Position numbers and translations under genes: made by a program
Shown here: positions 8,342 to 17,316 of the stretch, piece by piece
How the letters are laid out: each line of letters opens with the position of its first letter
Position numbering within the stretch: position 1 is the stretch's first letter
NCBI GenBank assembly: GCA_003577165.1
Contig: QEUM01000005.1
Span: 62,001-126,000 of the forward strand
DNA length: 64,000 bases
Direction of reading: 5' to 3'
Source: Armatimonadota bacterium
GTDB taxonomy: Bacteria > Armatimonadota > Fimbriimonadia > Fimbriimonadales > ATM1
Notes under the pieces: generated by a model
What the model was told of the DNA's origin: nothing
Seen by the model: the letters and a program-made list of their open reading frames with translations, nothing else
Databases searched by the model: none

Positions 8342-9331
8342 ATGGTTCTGGTTGCCGGGGGCGCGGGGTACGTTGGATCCCACGTCGCAAAGGCCCTTCG
8401 CAACGCCGGACGACAGTACGCGGTTCTGGACAACCTTGAGAAGGGCCACGAGGCAGCCGTTCTGGGCGCGCCGCTGCTCCACGGAGACCTCCGCGACCAA
8501 GACGGTCTTCGGGCCGCGCTCCGGTCAGCACAGCCTTCGGCCGTGATGCTCTTCGCCGGGTACACGAGCGTGGGGGAGAGCGTCCGGAACCCATCCAAGT
8601 ACTGGGCGAACAACGTCCTCGGACTGATCAACCTCCTCCAGGCGGCGGGGGAGGTGGGAGTGCGGAGGTTCATATTCAGCAGCAGCGCGGCCGTCTACGG
8701 CGAACCCCAATCCATACCCATCCCGGAGGACCACCCGAAGGAGCCAACCAATCCGTACGGCGAGTCCAAACTCTTCGGAGAAAAACTGATCCGGTGGCAC
8801 TGTGAGGCTGCGGGCGCAGGGGCCATCAGCCTCCGCTACTTCAACGCTGCGGGCGCGGATCCGGACGGCGAATTGGGGGAGGACCACCGTCCCGAGGAAC
8901 ATCTCATTCCTCTCGCGATTGACGCCGCACTTGGGCGCAGGCCGGAACTGACCATCTTTGGGGACGACTACCCAACGCGCGACGGCACCTGCGTCCGAGA
9001 CTACGTACACGTCACCGACCTCGCCGCTGCCCATGTTCTGGCGCTCGACCACTTGGAGGACTCGACCGGCCACGTCGCCTACAACCTCGGATCGGAGCGC
9101 GGCTTCACGGTGCGGGAGGTGGTCGAGACGGTCGCCAGCGTCGCCAGCCGACCCGTGCCGCATTCTGTCGGCGCCCGACGAGCCGGGGACCCAGCGGTTC
9201 TCGTCGCGTCCAACGCGCTCGCGAAGGAACGACTCGGCTGGACTCCGCGCTACGCGGACCTGTCCACCATCGTCGAGCACGCGCTCAAGTGGCGCGCCGC
9301 CCATCCCAACGGGTACGGCATCGAAGCCTGA
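8342..9331 (+). CDS. galE: UDP-glucose 4-epimerase
   Basis: 329 residues, typical GalE length. Extended SDR features are complete: GGAGYVGS NAD-binding loop at residues 6-13, LDNLEKGH, the SSSAAVYG strand with catalytic Ser, the YGESK motif (Tyr/Lys pair near residue 141), LRYFNAAGAD and GTCVRDYVHVTDLA. It interconverts UDP-glucose and UDP-galactose for surface polysaccharide synthesis or galactose use. It is monocistronic by position, flanked by a divergent protease and the nuoB-nuoI pair. Confidence 0.93.
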   Translation: MVLVAGGAGYVGSHVAKALRNAGRQYAVLDNLEKGHEAAVLGAPLLHGDLRDQDGLRAALRSAQPSAVMLFAGYTSVGESVRNPSKYWANNVLGLINLLQAAGEVGVRRFIFSSSAAVYGEPQSIPIPEDHPKEPTNPYGESKLFGEKLIRWHCEAAGAGAISLRYFNAAGADPDGELGEDHRPEEHLIPLAIDAALGRRPELTIFGDDYPTRDGTCVRDYVHVTDLAAAHVLALDHLEDSTGHVAYNLGSERGFTVREVVETVASVASRPVPHSVGARRAGDPAVLVASNALAKERLGWTPRYADLSTIVEHALKWRAAHPNGYGIEA

Positions 9332-9409
9332 ACCCTTCGCGTTTTGCCACTCGTCCCGTTCTTGTCGCCGCGACCGCTCTTTAGCCGAGAGTAGAATTGG
9401 ACTAAGCCC

Positions 9410-9973
9410 ATGCCGAAGCGCATCGAGACCGTCGTCCTACACGACAGCGCCACGCCGAAGATCGGCTCCATCGAGAAGGGTGGAAGCATCTTGCTGGCGT
9501 CCAAGGACCAACTGCTCAACCTGGCGAGGGAGTACGCCCTGTGGCCGCTCACCTTCGGCCTCGCCTGCTGCGCGATCGAGATGATGAGCACGGTGGCCAG
9601 CCGATTCGACATCAGCCGCTTTGGAAGCGAGGCCTTCAGGGCAACGCCTCGACAGGCCGACGTGATGATCGTCGCAGGAAGGGTGAGCAAGAAGATGGCG
9701 CCGGTGGTGCGGCAGATTTACGACCAGATGCCCGAACCCAAGTGGGTCATCAGCATGGGGGCATGCGCGAGCAGCGGCGGCGTCTACAACAACTACGCGA
9801 TCGTCCAGGGCGTTGACCAGATCGTGCCGGTCGACGTTTACGTCCCCGGGTGCCCGCCGTCGCCTGACGCCCTTCTCTACGGGATCTTGAAACTTCGCGA
9901 GAAGATCAAATCGCGCCGGTTCAACGAGGTGATCGAATTGACGCCGCGCGAACTCGACCAGGTGACGGTGTAG
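9410..9973 (+). CDS. nuoB: NADH-quinone oxidoreductase subunit B
   Basis: 187 residues. It carries the N2 iron-sulfur cluster ligands: the tandem Cys in [10 protein letters not shown] near residue 52, the Cys in [10 protein letters not shown] near 117 and that in VPGCPPSPD near 147. [20 protein letters not shown] is also family-diagnostic. NuoB passes electrons from the peripheral arm of complex I to quinone, presumably menaquinone here given mqnC. The stop codon shares one nucleotide with the GTG of nuoI. The usual neighbours nuoA, nuoC, nuoD and nuoH are absent, so complex I genes are dispersed in this genome. Confidence 0.94.
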   Translation: MPKRIETVVLHDSATPKIGSIEKGGSILLASKDQLLNLAREYALWPLTFGLACCAIEMMSTVASRFDISRFGSEAFRATPRQADVMIVAGRVSKKMAPVVRQIYDQMPEPKWVISMGACASSGGVYNNYAIVQGVDQIVPVDVYVPGCPPSPDALLYGILKLREKIKSRRFNEVIELTPRELDQVTV

Positions 9974-10434
9974 TGATTACCGAAATCGTCGGCGACGTGA
10001 TTCGGCCCATCCTCGGTGGCTTGAGCCTCACCGCCAGGCGGCTTCGCAGGGACAAGGCGACCGTCATGTATCCCGAGGAAAAGCGGGAGCTGCCGCCGCG
10101 CACGAGGTGGCGCCACGTGCTGGCCCGCTACGAGAACGGACTCGAGAAGTGCATCGGATGCTCCCTCTGTGCCGGTGCGTGTCCAGCCCGCTGCATCTAC
10201 GTCGAGGCTGCGGAAAACACCGACGAGGAAAGGTACAGCCCGGGCGAGAGGTATGCGAAGCGATACGAGATCAACATGATCCGCTGCATCTTCTGCGGCT
10301 TCTGCCAGGAAGCTTGTCCGACTGGAGCCATCGTCCTCAGAAAGGACTTCGAACTCGCAAACTATCACCGCGACGACTTCATCTACACGAAGGAGATGCT
10401 GCTCGAGCCCCTCGCCATCGCGGGAGAGCAGTAG
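9973..10434 (+). CDS. nuoI: NADH-quinone oxidoreductase subunit I (8Fe ferredoxin)
   Basis: 153 residues from a GTG that overlaps the nuoB TAG by one base. Two complete 4Fe-4S motifs are visible, [12 protein letters not shown] (about residues 57-68) and [12 protein letters not shown] (about 100-111). The N-terminal [23 protein letters not shown] is the NuoI TYKY-type lead-in. It bridges the N5/N3-type clusters and N2 in complex I. The tight nuoB-nuoI coupling without other nuo genes is unusual. Confidence 0.94.
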   Translation: MITEIVGDVIRPILGGLSLTARRLRRDKATVMYPEEKRELPPRTRWRHVLARYENGLEKCIGCSLCAGACPARCIYVEAAENTDEERYSPGERYAKRYEINMIRCIFCGFCQEACPTGAIVLRKDFELANYHRDDFIYTKEMLLEPLAIAGEQ

Positions 10435-10443
10435 AAGGCCGAC

Positions 10444-11436
10444 GTGTTGCGTCTGCCCGACGCGCCGCTTTCCGTCCAGGACCAAGCCCTTTTCTTTCGG
10501 CGTTGGCACGTCCTCGCCTCTGGAGGTTTGGGGCAGGTGGACGCCATGTCCCACATGGCGGAGCACCCAGCGTCACCGGCTCTCGTTGAACCAGCGCGTA
10601 GGCTCGCACGCGCGGCGGCGGAAGGACGGTTCCTGAGTGACGAAATGGCGAAGATGGGCCGCGTCTTCTCGAGGCTCCAGGTGGGAATGGTCGAGGCGGG
10701 CGAAAAGTCCGGCGGGCTCGTCGAGACTCTCGCCCTTCTCGCAAGATTCGCCGACGAAGAGCTCTCCCTGCGGCAGCAACTCCGAGCCCAGACCTTCTAC
10801 GTGAAGATCGTCGTCGTGTTCTTCATCTTGACGGTCGCGATCGTCGCCAACTTCCTTCCTTACGCCGCGAATCTCGGCTACGTCCGTTTCGTCCTCGTGC
10901 TGGGAACGATGGCGCTTCTCCTGTGGCCGACTCTCAAAATCATGAAGTGGGCGGGAATCGGCGAGGAGTTCTCCCACACCCTTGCGCTCACCGCACCGAT
11001 GTTCGCCCACGGAAACAGGCTGGCCGCGACCTCAAAGTTCCTCTACGGCGTTGGGTTCGCTTACCGAGCGGGGATTCCGGTTTCTCAGGCGATGGAACTC
11101 GCGGCAGAGGCGACCGGGAACGTCGTATTCGCCCAGTCGGTCGCGAAGGTCAGCCACATGCCTCGTGAAGGGGTCGGCATTGCGCAGGCCCTCGAATTCT
11201 CCGGCATCCTGGACCCGTCGACGCTTGCCATGATGCAGACGGCGGAACTAAGCGGAACCGTCGATGTATCCACAGAGCGGCTCGCGCGTCATTACCACGA
11301 ACTCGCCGTGATAGAACTCGGCCGGAATTACCGCGTCCTGGCCGTTATCATCGGCGGCCTCATAATGCTCGCAGTGGCGATCTGGATCATTCTGTTCTGG
11401 TTGTCCTACATGACCCGAGGTCCTCTCAGCATATGA
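10444..11436 (+). CDS. Type II secretion / type IV pilus inner-membrane protein, GspF/PilC-like
   Basis: 330 residues from a GTG at 10444. The two GspF repeats are visible: FFRRWHVLASGGLG...GRVFSRLQVGMVEAGEKSGGLVETL in the N-terminal half, and KFLYGVGFAYRAGIPVSQAMELAAEATGN...MMQTAELSGTVDVSTERLA in the C-terminal half. Three membrane stretches (about residues 120-140, 145-165 and 300-320) fit the family. At 330 residues it is shorter than typical PilC/GspF (about 400). It lies 9 nt after nuoI and overlaps the next gene by ATGA, but no secretion ATPase or PilM-Q cluster is adjacent. Confidence 0.85.
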   Translation: MLRLPDAPLSVQDQALFFRRWHVLASGGLGQVDAMSHMAEHPASPALVEPARRLARAAAEGRFLSDEMAKMGRVFSRLQVGMVEAGEKSGGLVETLALLARFADEELSLRQQLRAQTFYVKIVVVFFILTVAIVANFLPYAANLGYVRFVLVLGTMALLLWPTLKIMKWAGIGEEFSHTLALTAPMFAHGNRLAATSKFLYGVGFAYRAGIPVSQAMELAAEATGNVVFAQSVAKVSHMPREGVGIAQALEFSGILDPSTLAMMQTAELSGTVDVSTERLARHYHELAVIELGRNYRVLAVIIGGLIMLAVAIWIILFWLSYMTRGPLSI

Positions 11437-12176
11437 CAAGAGCAAAGAAGAAGATCAGGCAGGGAATGAAGAGCAAGTTGCTGCTCGGCATCGCGTCTGT
11501 CTTCTCTGCGCTCAGCGTGCTGCTCATCGCTCAGTGCGCACGCTTCCCGGCGGTGCCGCCAGCGCTCAACAAGCGCATCCGCATCACGTTCTTCCTCGAT
11601 GGCCCAGTCAATCCGAACTACGTCTACATCGTCGCCCTGAACGACGCGAACGACGCGTCAGGAGCCAACGGAGGGCCCCTGCCCGTCGTCGCCCCGCCGT
11701 GGGGAAACGGCTTCGTCGCAGGTAGGGCGACGCACTTCGTGCGATACGACGGTTTCCAGCCGAACGGCGGCTACAGCGTTAACCGGTTCACCGATCTACA
11801 GAACCTGCTCTCGTGGGTCTTCGTAGGTGTGCCAGTGAACTTCACGACGCCGACGGGCAACTCGAACAAGATCGAATTCGAACTCGACTTCTCTCAACTC
11901 CGACCGCCGCCCGACGACCCGAACGCGATCTTCGCGCTACAGGTCAACCTCTTGACGATGGATCGCGTCCCGACCAATCCGGGCGACACAAACCCGAAGT
12001 TCTGGGACGCTCTCGGCGACAGCACCGATCCCGGCAGCATCAACGATTTCATCACCATCGACACGACTCAGTCGCGCATCTATAGGAATTCCGACTCGCA
12101 ACTCGAGCCGCAGGGCGATGCGCCAGACCCCGGTCTCGACATCATCGACTGGCAGATCGAAGTGCGACTTCCCTAA
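11433..12176 (+). CDS. Secreted protein of unknown function
   Basis: 247 residues starting at the ATGA overlap with the PilC-like gene; an internal ATG at 11466 with a weak purine-rich site could be the true start. A basic start and a hydrophobic stretch (LLLGIASVFSALSVLLIAQC) form a signal peptide; the Cys could be a lipobox variant, though Gln at -1 is unusual. The mature part has no family I recognise. It is rich in Asn, Pro and Asp, with repeated short beta-like segments. Translational coupling to the PilC-like gene suggests co-expression and perhaps a substrate or accessory of that system. Confidence 0.7.
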   Translation: MTRAKKKIRQGMKSKLLLGIASVFSALSVLLIAQCARFPAVPPALNKRIRITFFLDGPVNPNYVYIVALNDANDASGANGGPLPVVAPPWGNGFVAGRATHFVRYDGFQPNGGYSVNRFTDLQNLLSWVFVGVPVNFTTPTGNSNKIEFELDFSQLRPPPDDPNAIFALQVNLLTMDRVPTNPGDTNPKFWDALGDSTDPGSINDFITIDTTQSRIYRNSDSQLEPQGDAPDPGLDIIDWQIEVRLP

Positions 12177-12307
12177 CTGTACTGATCGGTTCAAAACGTG
12201 ACGGGCCGACCGGTTTTACGCCCCAGAAAGGGGGTCCCAAGTTTCCTTACCGTGGGTATACTTCCGATCCCCGCCACGGAGGGCGGCGCCCGTCACAGGA
12301 GCAAGCC

Positions 12308-13453
12308 TTGGCCAAGGACAGTACGACCGTTACAGAGCCCGATTCACAAGCGCCCAGCACAGAAACACAATCCGCAGCTAACCGCGCCAGAGACCTGCTG
12401 ACACCCGAAGATCATCTCGAAATCCTCCGGCAACTCTATCTGACTCGGTACTTCGACGTAAGGCTGATCAAAGAGAAGCGGCGCGGCCGACTTCGGGGGA
12501 CGCTCTATTCGAGTCACAACCAAGAGGCGATCCTCGTCGGAACCATCTTCGGCCTCCGCCCCACGGACTGGCTCTCCCCCATTCACCGAGACATGCCCGC
12601 CTTCTTCCTCAAGGACCTGAAGAGCGGCTGGGACGACCCGAACCGCATGGGAATGTCCATCCAGGAAGTCTGCGCGCAGGTGTGGGGCAAAGCGACTGCG
12701 CCTGGGAGGGCGAGGGACAATTGGTCGCACATCGGCGATGCCGAGAAGGGCATCATCTGCTCGACCTCGATGCTGGCAGGCACCATCCCCGTCGCCGCAG
12801 GAATCGCATACGACTTCAAGCTGCGCGGCTTCGACGGAGTTGTCCTGACTTACAACGGCGAGGGAGCAACCGCACAAGGCATCTTCCACGAAGCAATCAA
12901 CTTCGCCGCCATCCATAAGTTGGGCGTCATCACGATTATCGAAAACAACCAGTGGGCGTATGGCACGCCGGTTGAACTGGAGTGCCCCACGAAGGACGTT
13001 GCCGACCGTGCGAAGGGCTACGACATTCCCGGACTCATCGCTGACGGACAGGACGTTCTCGACGTTTACGACAAAACGATGTGGGCCGTCGAGCGCGCTC
13101 GACGGGGCAAGGGGCCCTCGCTCATCGAGTGCAAGACGTTTCGCGCCTACGGCCACGGCGACCATGACGATGACCGAGCCGCCAAATATCGAAACTCTGA
13201 TGACGTGGACAAGGGTCGCAGCCGGGATCCGATCGCCGTTTACAAGGCGGAACTCGTCCGTCTGGGAATCTTGAGTCAGGCCGAGGCAGACGCTTACAAG
13301 CCCGAAGGCAAGCACGCCATCGAAACGACCGACGAGGACTTCCCCCCCGCGGTCGTAGCGGCCCTCAAGGAAGCCGTCGAGTTCGCGGTCAACTCACCAA
13401 TGCCGGAACCGGACGAAGCTTTCCGCTGGGTGTTCGCGGAGGATCAGCCATGA
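12308..13453 (+). CDS. 2-oxoacid dehydrogenase E1 alpha subunit (branched-chain type)
   Basis: 381 residues from a TTG at 12308 with AGGAG upstream. The thiamine-diphosphate motif GEGATAQG...NFAAIHKLGVITIIENNQ spans about residues 178-215; GEG rather than GDG is what branched-chain E1 alpha subunits carry. The phosphate-loop region FRAYGHGDHDDD is near residue 278. It decarboxylates 2-oxoacids and reductively acylates the E2 lipoyl arm together with the beta subunit encoded next (ATGA overlap). The first 25 residues are low-complexity and unlike the family, so a later start is possible. Substrate (branched-chain versus pyruvate) is inferred from motifs only. Confidence 0.92.
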   Translation: MAKDSTTVTEPDSQAPSTETQSAANRARDLLTPEDHLEILRQLYLTRYFDVRLIKEKRRGRLRGTLYSSHNQEAILVGTIFGLRPTDWLSPIHRDMPAFFLKDLKSGWDDPNRMGMSIQEVCAQVWGKATAPGRARDNWSHIGDAEKGIICSTSMLAGTIPVAAGIAYDFKLRGFDGVVLTYNGEGATAQGIFHEAINFAAIHKLGVITIIENNQWAYGTPVELECPTKDVADRAKGYDIPGLIADGQDVLDVYDKTMWAVERARRGKGPSLIECKTFRAYGHGDHDDDRAAKYRNSDDVDKGRSRDPIAVYKAELVRLGILSQAEADAYKPEGKHAIETTDEDFPPAVVAALKEAVEFAVNSPMPEPDEAFRWVFAEDQP

Positions 13454-14454
13454 GCGTCGTTGCTGAGCAGGCAGCCAAGAAGAACTATCTCGCCGGCCTT
13501 CGAGAGGCGCTGCTCGAAGAAATGGAGGCTCGGCCCGACATGGTCTGCATTGGCGAGGACATCGGCCTCCTGGGAGGAGCCTTCGGCGTAACGGAAGGCT
13601 TGATGGAGCGCTACGGCCCTCAGCGCGTAATTGACGCTCCCATCAGCGAAGCTGCAATCGTCGGTGTGGCAATAGGCCTCGCGATGCAAGGCAGGCCAGT
13701 GATGGCCGAGATGCAGTTCATCGACTTCATATCGTGCGGGTTCGATCAGATCGTCAACAACGCTGCGACCATGTACTACCGCACTGCGGGCAAGGTGAAC
13801 CTGCCAATCGTCATCCGGGGGCCAAGCGGCGGATACGGGGGGGGTGGTCCCTATCACAGCCAGCAGAACGAGGCTTGGTTCGCTCATTCCCCTGGACTCA
13901 AAGTTGTCTGTCCTAGCACCCCTGCCGACGCCAAGGGCCTCCTCACCGCTTCGCTCCGCGATCCGAACCCGGTCATCTTCTACGAAGTCAAGGAACTCTA
14001 TCGGAAGCGTGACATCGAAGAACCTATCCCCGACAACCACTTCGTCCCGCTCGGCAGCGCTTCCATTCGACGGCCCGGAAACGACGTGACCGTCGTCACC
14101 TACGGCAATCCCGCATACCTTTGCTTGCAAGCGAGCGACGAGTTGTCGTCCGAAGGCATCGACGTCGAAGTCATAGACTTGAGAACCCTCGTCCCGATGG
14201 ACGACGAGACCGTGATCCAGAGCATTCGCAAGACGAACCGCGTAGTCGTCGTGAATGAGGCCAGCAGAACGTGCGGATTTGCGGCCGAAGTCATTGCGCG
14301 AATCAACGAGATGGCGTTCGAGTACCTCGATGCGCCGCCCCTCCGCGTAACACGGGCCGACACTCCGGTGCCGTGGGTCAAGCCTCTCGAGACCGCGGTG
14401 CTGCCGTCGGTGGAGAGCATCTGCGACGCCATACGGCGGGTCGCCCGGTTCTAA
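13450..14454 (+). CDS. 2-oxoacid dehydrogenase E1 beta subunit (branched-chain type)
   Basis: 334 residues. Hallmarks are CIGEDIGLLGGAFGVTEGL, DAPISEAAIVGVAIGLAMQGRPVMAEMQFIDF (the Glu of APISE activates the thiamine cofactor), GPSGGYGGGGPYHSQQNEAWFAHSPGLKVVCPSTPADAKGLL, and the C-terminal transketolase-like half DLRTLVPMDDETV. It forms the alpha2-beta2 E1 with the preceding gene, with which it shares an ATGA overlap. It lies 8 nt before the E2 gene. Confidence 0.95.
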   Translation: MSVVAEQAAKKNYLAGLREALLEEMEARPDMVCIGEDIGLLGGAFGVTEGLMERYGPQRVIDAPISEAAIVGVAIGLAMQGRPVMAEMQFIDFISCGFDQIVNNAATMYYRTAGKVNLPIVIRGPSGGYGGGGPYHSQQNEAWFAHSPGLKVVCPSTPADAKGLLTASLRDPNPVIFYEVKELYRKRDIEEPIPDNHFVPLGSASIRRPGNDVTVVTYGNPAYLCLQASDELSSEGIDVEVIDLRTLVPMDDETVIQSIRKTNRVVVVNEASRTCGFAAEVIARINEMAFEYLDAPPLRVTRADTPVPWVKPLETAVLPSVESICDAIRRVARF

Positions 14455-14462
14455 ACACGAAT

Positions 14463-15740
14463 ATGGCAACTGAAATCCTGATGCCGGAACTGGGCGAGAG
14501 CGTGCACGAGGGCACGGTGAGCAAGTGGCTCAAGCAGGTCGGTGACTCCGTCAAAGAAGACGAGCCGGTCGTCGAAATCATGACCGACAAGGTGAACACC
14601 GAGCTCCAGGCGCCAGCGTCAGGAGTGCTCCTGAAGATCCTCATCCCCGAGGGTGAAAATGTTAAAGTCTTCCAGCCGCTCGGCCTGATCGGTGCCCCGG
14701 ACGAAGCGGGAGCATCTGTGCCGGCTGAGCGCACCGCCCCCCCTCGCGAGGAGCCGAAGGTAGTTCCGCAGCCCGTTGCAGCGGCCCCGGCAGCCGCACC
14801 GACGTCCGGCCGCCGATGGTACACGCCTGTCGTGCGCTCGATCGCAAAGAAGCACGGCTTGTCGGTCGACGCGCTCGAACGAATTAACGGAACCGGCGAA
14901 GGTGGCCGCGTCACGAAGCGCGATGTTGAGAACTACCTCGGCACCTCTGCTGCGTTGTCTGCGCCGCAGCCGTCCCCCCCCACACCGACCATCGAGCCGC
15001 AGGTCTCGGTTGCGACACCGCCGGCTCCGTCCGCTCCCACGACTGCCGAGGAGGTGATCGTTCTCACGGGAATGCGCAAGGCCATCGCGGAGACCATGAC
15101 GAAAGCACAGGCGATCCCGGCAGTCACCACGATCACGGACGTGGACTGCAGCAAACTCGTCGCCTTCCGAACCGCGAACCGAGACTCCTTCCAGGAGATG
15201 TACGGGGTCAAGCTGACCTACACTCCGTTCTTCATCAAAGCGGCGGTCGACGCGCTCCTCGAGCTCCCAATTGTCAACGCGTCCTATCAAGATGACGCCC
15301 GCCTCGTGATCCATCACGACGTCCACGTCGGAGTCGCGGTTGCGCTCGGGGATGGCAGCCAGGGGCTCATCGTTCCTGTTATCCGCGATGCCGATAAGAA
15401 GTCGCTCATCGAAATCGCGCGAGACCTCGACTCCATCGCCTCCAAGGCTCGCGAGAACAAGCTATCGCTGCCGGAAGTTCAGGGCGCCACGTTCTCGATC
15501 ACCAACCCCGGCACCTACGGCGCCCTGTTCGGCACGCCCATGATTCCCCCCGGCCAGGCGGGCATTCTCGGGACGTACGCCATCCGGGAGACGCCCGTCG
15601 TCGTAAACGGCATGATCGCCATCCGCCCTGTGATGCACCTCGTGCTCACGTACGACCACAGGATCATTGACGGCATGGTGGCCGGCAGATTCCTCAAATC
15701 CATCCGGGGTCGGCTCGAGAACTTCGACTTCTTCCGCTAA
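14463..15740 (+). CDS. Dihydrolipoamide acyltransferase (E2) of 2-oxoacid dehydrogenase
   Basis: 425 residues from ATG 14463. Domain order: lipoyl domain (residues 1-76, lipoyl Lys in MTDKVNTE near residue 42), Pro/Ala linker, E1/E3-binding domain (YTPVVRSIAKKHGL...GRVTKRDVENYL, about 120-160), a second Pro-rich linker, then the acyltransferase core from about residue 200 ending in LTYDHRIIDGMVAGRFL with the catalytic His and Asp. It completes an E1a-E1b-E2 operon; an E3 (lipoamide dehydrogenase) gene is not in the window and must be supplied elsewhere. Confidence 0.95.
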   Translation: MATEILMPELGESVHEGTVSKWLKQVGDSVKEDEPVVEIMTDKVNTELQAPASGVLLKILIPEGENVKVFQPLGLIGAPDEAGASVPAERTAPPREEPKVVPQPVAAAPAAAPTSGRRWYTPVVRSIAKKHGLSVDALERINGTGEGGRVTKRDVENYLGTSAALSAPQPSPPTPTIEPQVSVATPPAPSAPTTAEEVIVLTGMRKAIAETMTKAQAIPAVTTITDVDCSKLVAFRTANRDSFQEMYGVKLTYTPFFIKAAVDALLELPIVNASYQDDARLVIHHDVHVGVAVALGDGSQGLIVPVIRDADKKSLIEIARDLDSIASKARENKLSLPEVQGATFSITNPGTYGALFGTPMIPPGQAGILGTYAIRETPVVVNGMIAIRPVMHLVLTYDHRIIDGMVAGRFLKSIRGRLENFDFFR

Positions 15741-15794
15741 CCGAAACGGGCCAGGGGGGCGGATTCGTGCCAAAATCCGCGCTCCACTTCTCTC

Positions 15795-17309
15795 ATGGCG
15801 AACCTCGGAATCACTCCTCGCAGCCAAGGATTTAGCGATTGGTACAACGACTTGGTCGTCAAGGCGGACCTGGCCGACTACTCGGCAGTGAAGGGCTGCA
15901 TGGTGATCAAGCCGCACGGCTACGCCATCTGGGAGTTGATGCAGCGCGCTCTCGACGACATGTTCAAAGCAAGCGGGCACTCGAACGCGTACTTCCCTCT
16001 CTTCGTGCCGAAGTCGTTCCTTAGCAAGGAAGCGGAGCACGTCGAAGGCTTCGCCAAAGAGTGCGCGGTCGTCACGCACCACCGCTTGATGAACAATCCC
16101 GATGGGCCTGGCGTCGTCGTAGATCCGACTGCGAAACTCGAAGAGGAACTCGTCATCCGCCCAACGAGCGAGACGATCATCTGGAACTCGTTCAAGAACT
16201 GGATTCAGAGTTATCGTGACCTACCCCTGCTCATTAACCAGTGGGCAAACGTTGTGCGTTGGGAGATGCGCACGAGGCTCTTCCTCCGGACGGCGGAGTT
16301 CCTTTGGCAAGAGGGACACACGGCGCACGCGACGTTTGAAGACGCGGAAGCGGAGGCCCTCACGATCCTCGACATTTATCGTCGCTTCGCCGAAGAGTGG
16401 ATGGCCGTGCCCGTTTTGACAGGAGTCAAGTCCGAGAACGAGAAGTTCGCGGGCGCAGATCACACCTACTGCATCGAGGCCCTCGTTCAAGACCTTCGGT
16501 GCGTACAGGCGGGCACCTCGCATCATCTCGGACAGAATTTCGCAAAGGCATTCGACGTCAAGTTTCAAACCGACAAGGGCGCGCTGGAGTACGTCCATGC
16601 GACGAGTTGGGGCGTCTCCACACGCCTCGTAGGAACTCTCGTCATGGCGCACAGCGATGACAAGGGCCTCGTCCTGCCACCCAGGATGGCGCCTGTTCAG
16701 TGCGTCATCGTGCCGATTTGGGGTGGCAAGGCGGAGTTGCGTGAAAAGGTCGTTGCCGCTTCGGAACGACTAGCCGAACGCCTTCGAGCCACTAAGTGGT
16801 CCGACTCGCCCCTCCGTGTTCGCGTGGACGCGCGGGAGCACGAATCGCCTGGATACAAATTCAACGACTGGGAGCTTCGGGGGGCCTGCGTTCGGCTCGA
16901 ACTTGGGCCACGCGACCTCGAGGCGAACCAAACCGTTCTCTCACAGCGCACAGGCGGCGAGAAGGCGCCCGTCTCGGTGGACAACGTCTGCGACGAAGTC
17001 TGCCGGCGACTGGATGATCTTCAGCGTCTTCTCTACCGGTCGGCTCTCGACTTCCGCGAGGCGAACACAAAGCGTGTCGACACCTGGGAGGAGTTCAAGG
17101 CAATCTTCGAACCGGAGGGGGGGGCGGGCTTCGTCGTCGCGCATTGGGACGGCACCGTCGAGACCGAGAAGGCCATCGCCGAACAGACGAAGGCGACGAT
17201 TCGGTGCATCACACTCGATCCTCTCGATCCCGAAGATGACAAGCCTGGAAAGTGCGTGTACTCCGGCAAGCCGTCATCGCGGCGTGTCGTCTTCGCGAAG
17301 GCGTATTAG
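15795..17309 (+). CDS. proS: Prolyl-tRNA synthetase, type 3 (archaeal/eukaryotic-like)
   Basis: 504 residues, much shorter than the roughly 570-residue bacterial type with its editing insert. Class II core motifs are visible: [20 protein letters not shown], the TSETIIW segment, [31 protein letters not shown], and [14 protein letters not shown]. An anticodon-binding domain with VIVPIWGG follows, and the protein ends in AKAY, the conserved C-terminal Tyr of the type 3 form. It charges tRNA-Pro. It is convergent with the ABC-2 permease with only 7 nt between stops. Confidence 0.96.
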   Translation: MANLGITPRSQGFSDWYNDLVVKADLADYSAVKGCMVIKPHGYAIWELMQRALDDMFKASGHSNAYFPLFVPKSFLSKEAEHVEGFAKECAVVTHHRLMNNPDGPGVVVDPTAKLEEELVIRPTSETIIWNSFKNWIQSYRDLPLLINQWANVVRWEMRTRLFLRTAEFLWQEGHTAHATFEDAEAEALTILDIYRRFAEEWMAVPVLTGVKSENEKFAGADHTYCIEALVQDLRCVQAGTSHHLGQNFAKAFDVKFQTDKGALEYVHATSWGVSTRLVGTLVMAHSDDKGLVLPPRMAPVQCVIVPIWGGKAELREKVVAASERLAERLRATKWSDSPLRVRVDAREHESPGYKFNDWELRGACVRLELGPRDLEANQTVLSQRTGGEKAPVSVDNVCDEVCRRLDDLQRLLYRSALDFREANTKRVDTWEEFKAIFEPEGGAGFVVAHWDGTVETEKAIAEQTKATIRCITLDPLDPEDDKPGKCVYSGKPSSRRVVFAKAY

Positions 17310-17316
17310 ACCCGGG

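Noticed and set aside
8244-8594. N-terminal extension of the metalloprotease
   Set aside because: It is Arg- and Pro-rich, overlaps galE, and lies before a clear signal peptide that starts at 8243.
13444-14469. Long open frame on the minus strand opposite the E1 beta gene (also opposite E1 alpha at 12344-13315 and opposite ahcY at 29825-31066)
   Set aside because: These frames are long because of high GC and codon bias of the true genes on the other strand; the predicted proteins are low-complexity and have no family motif.
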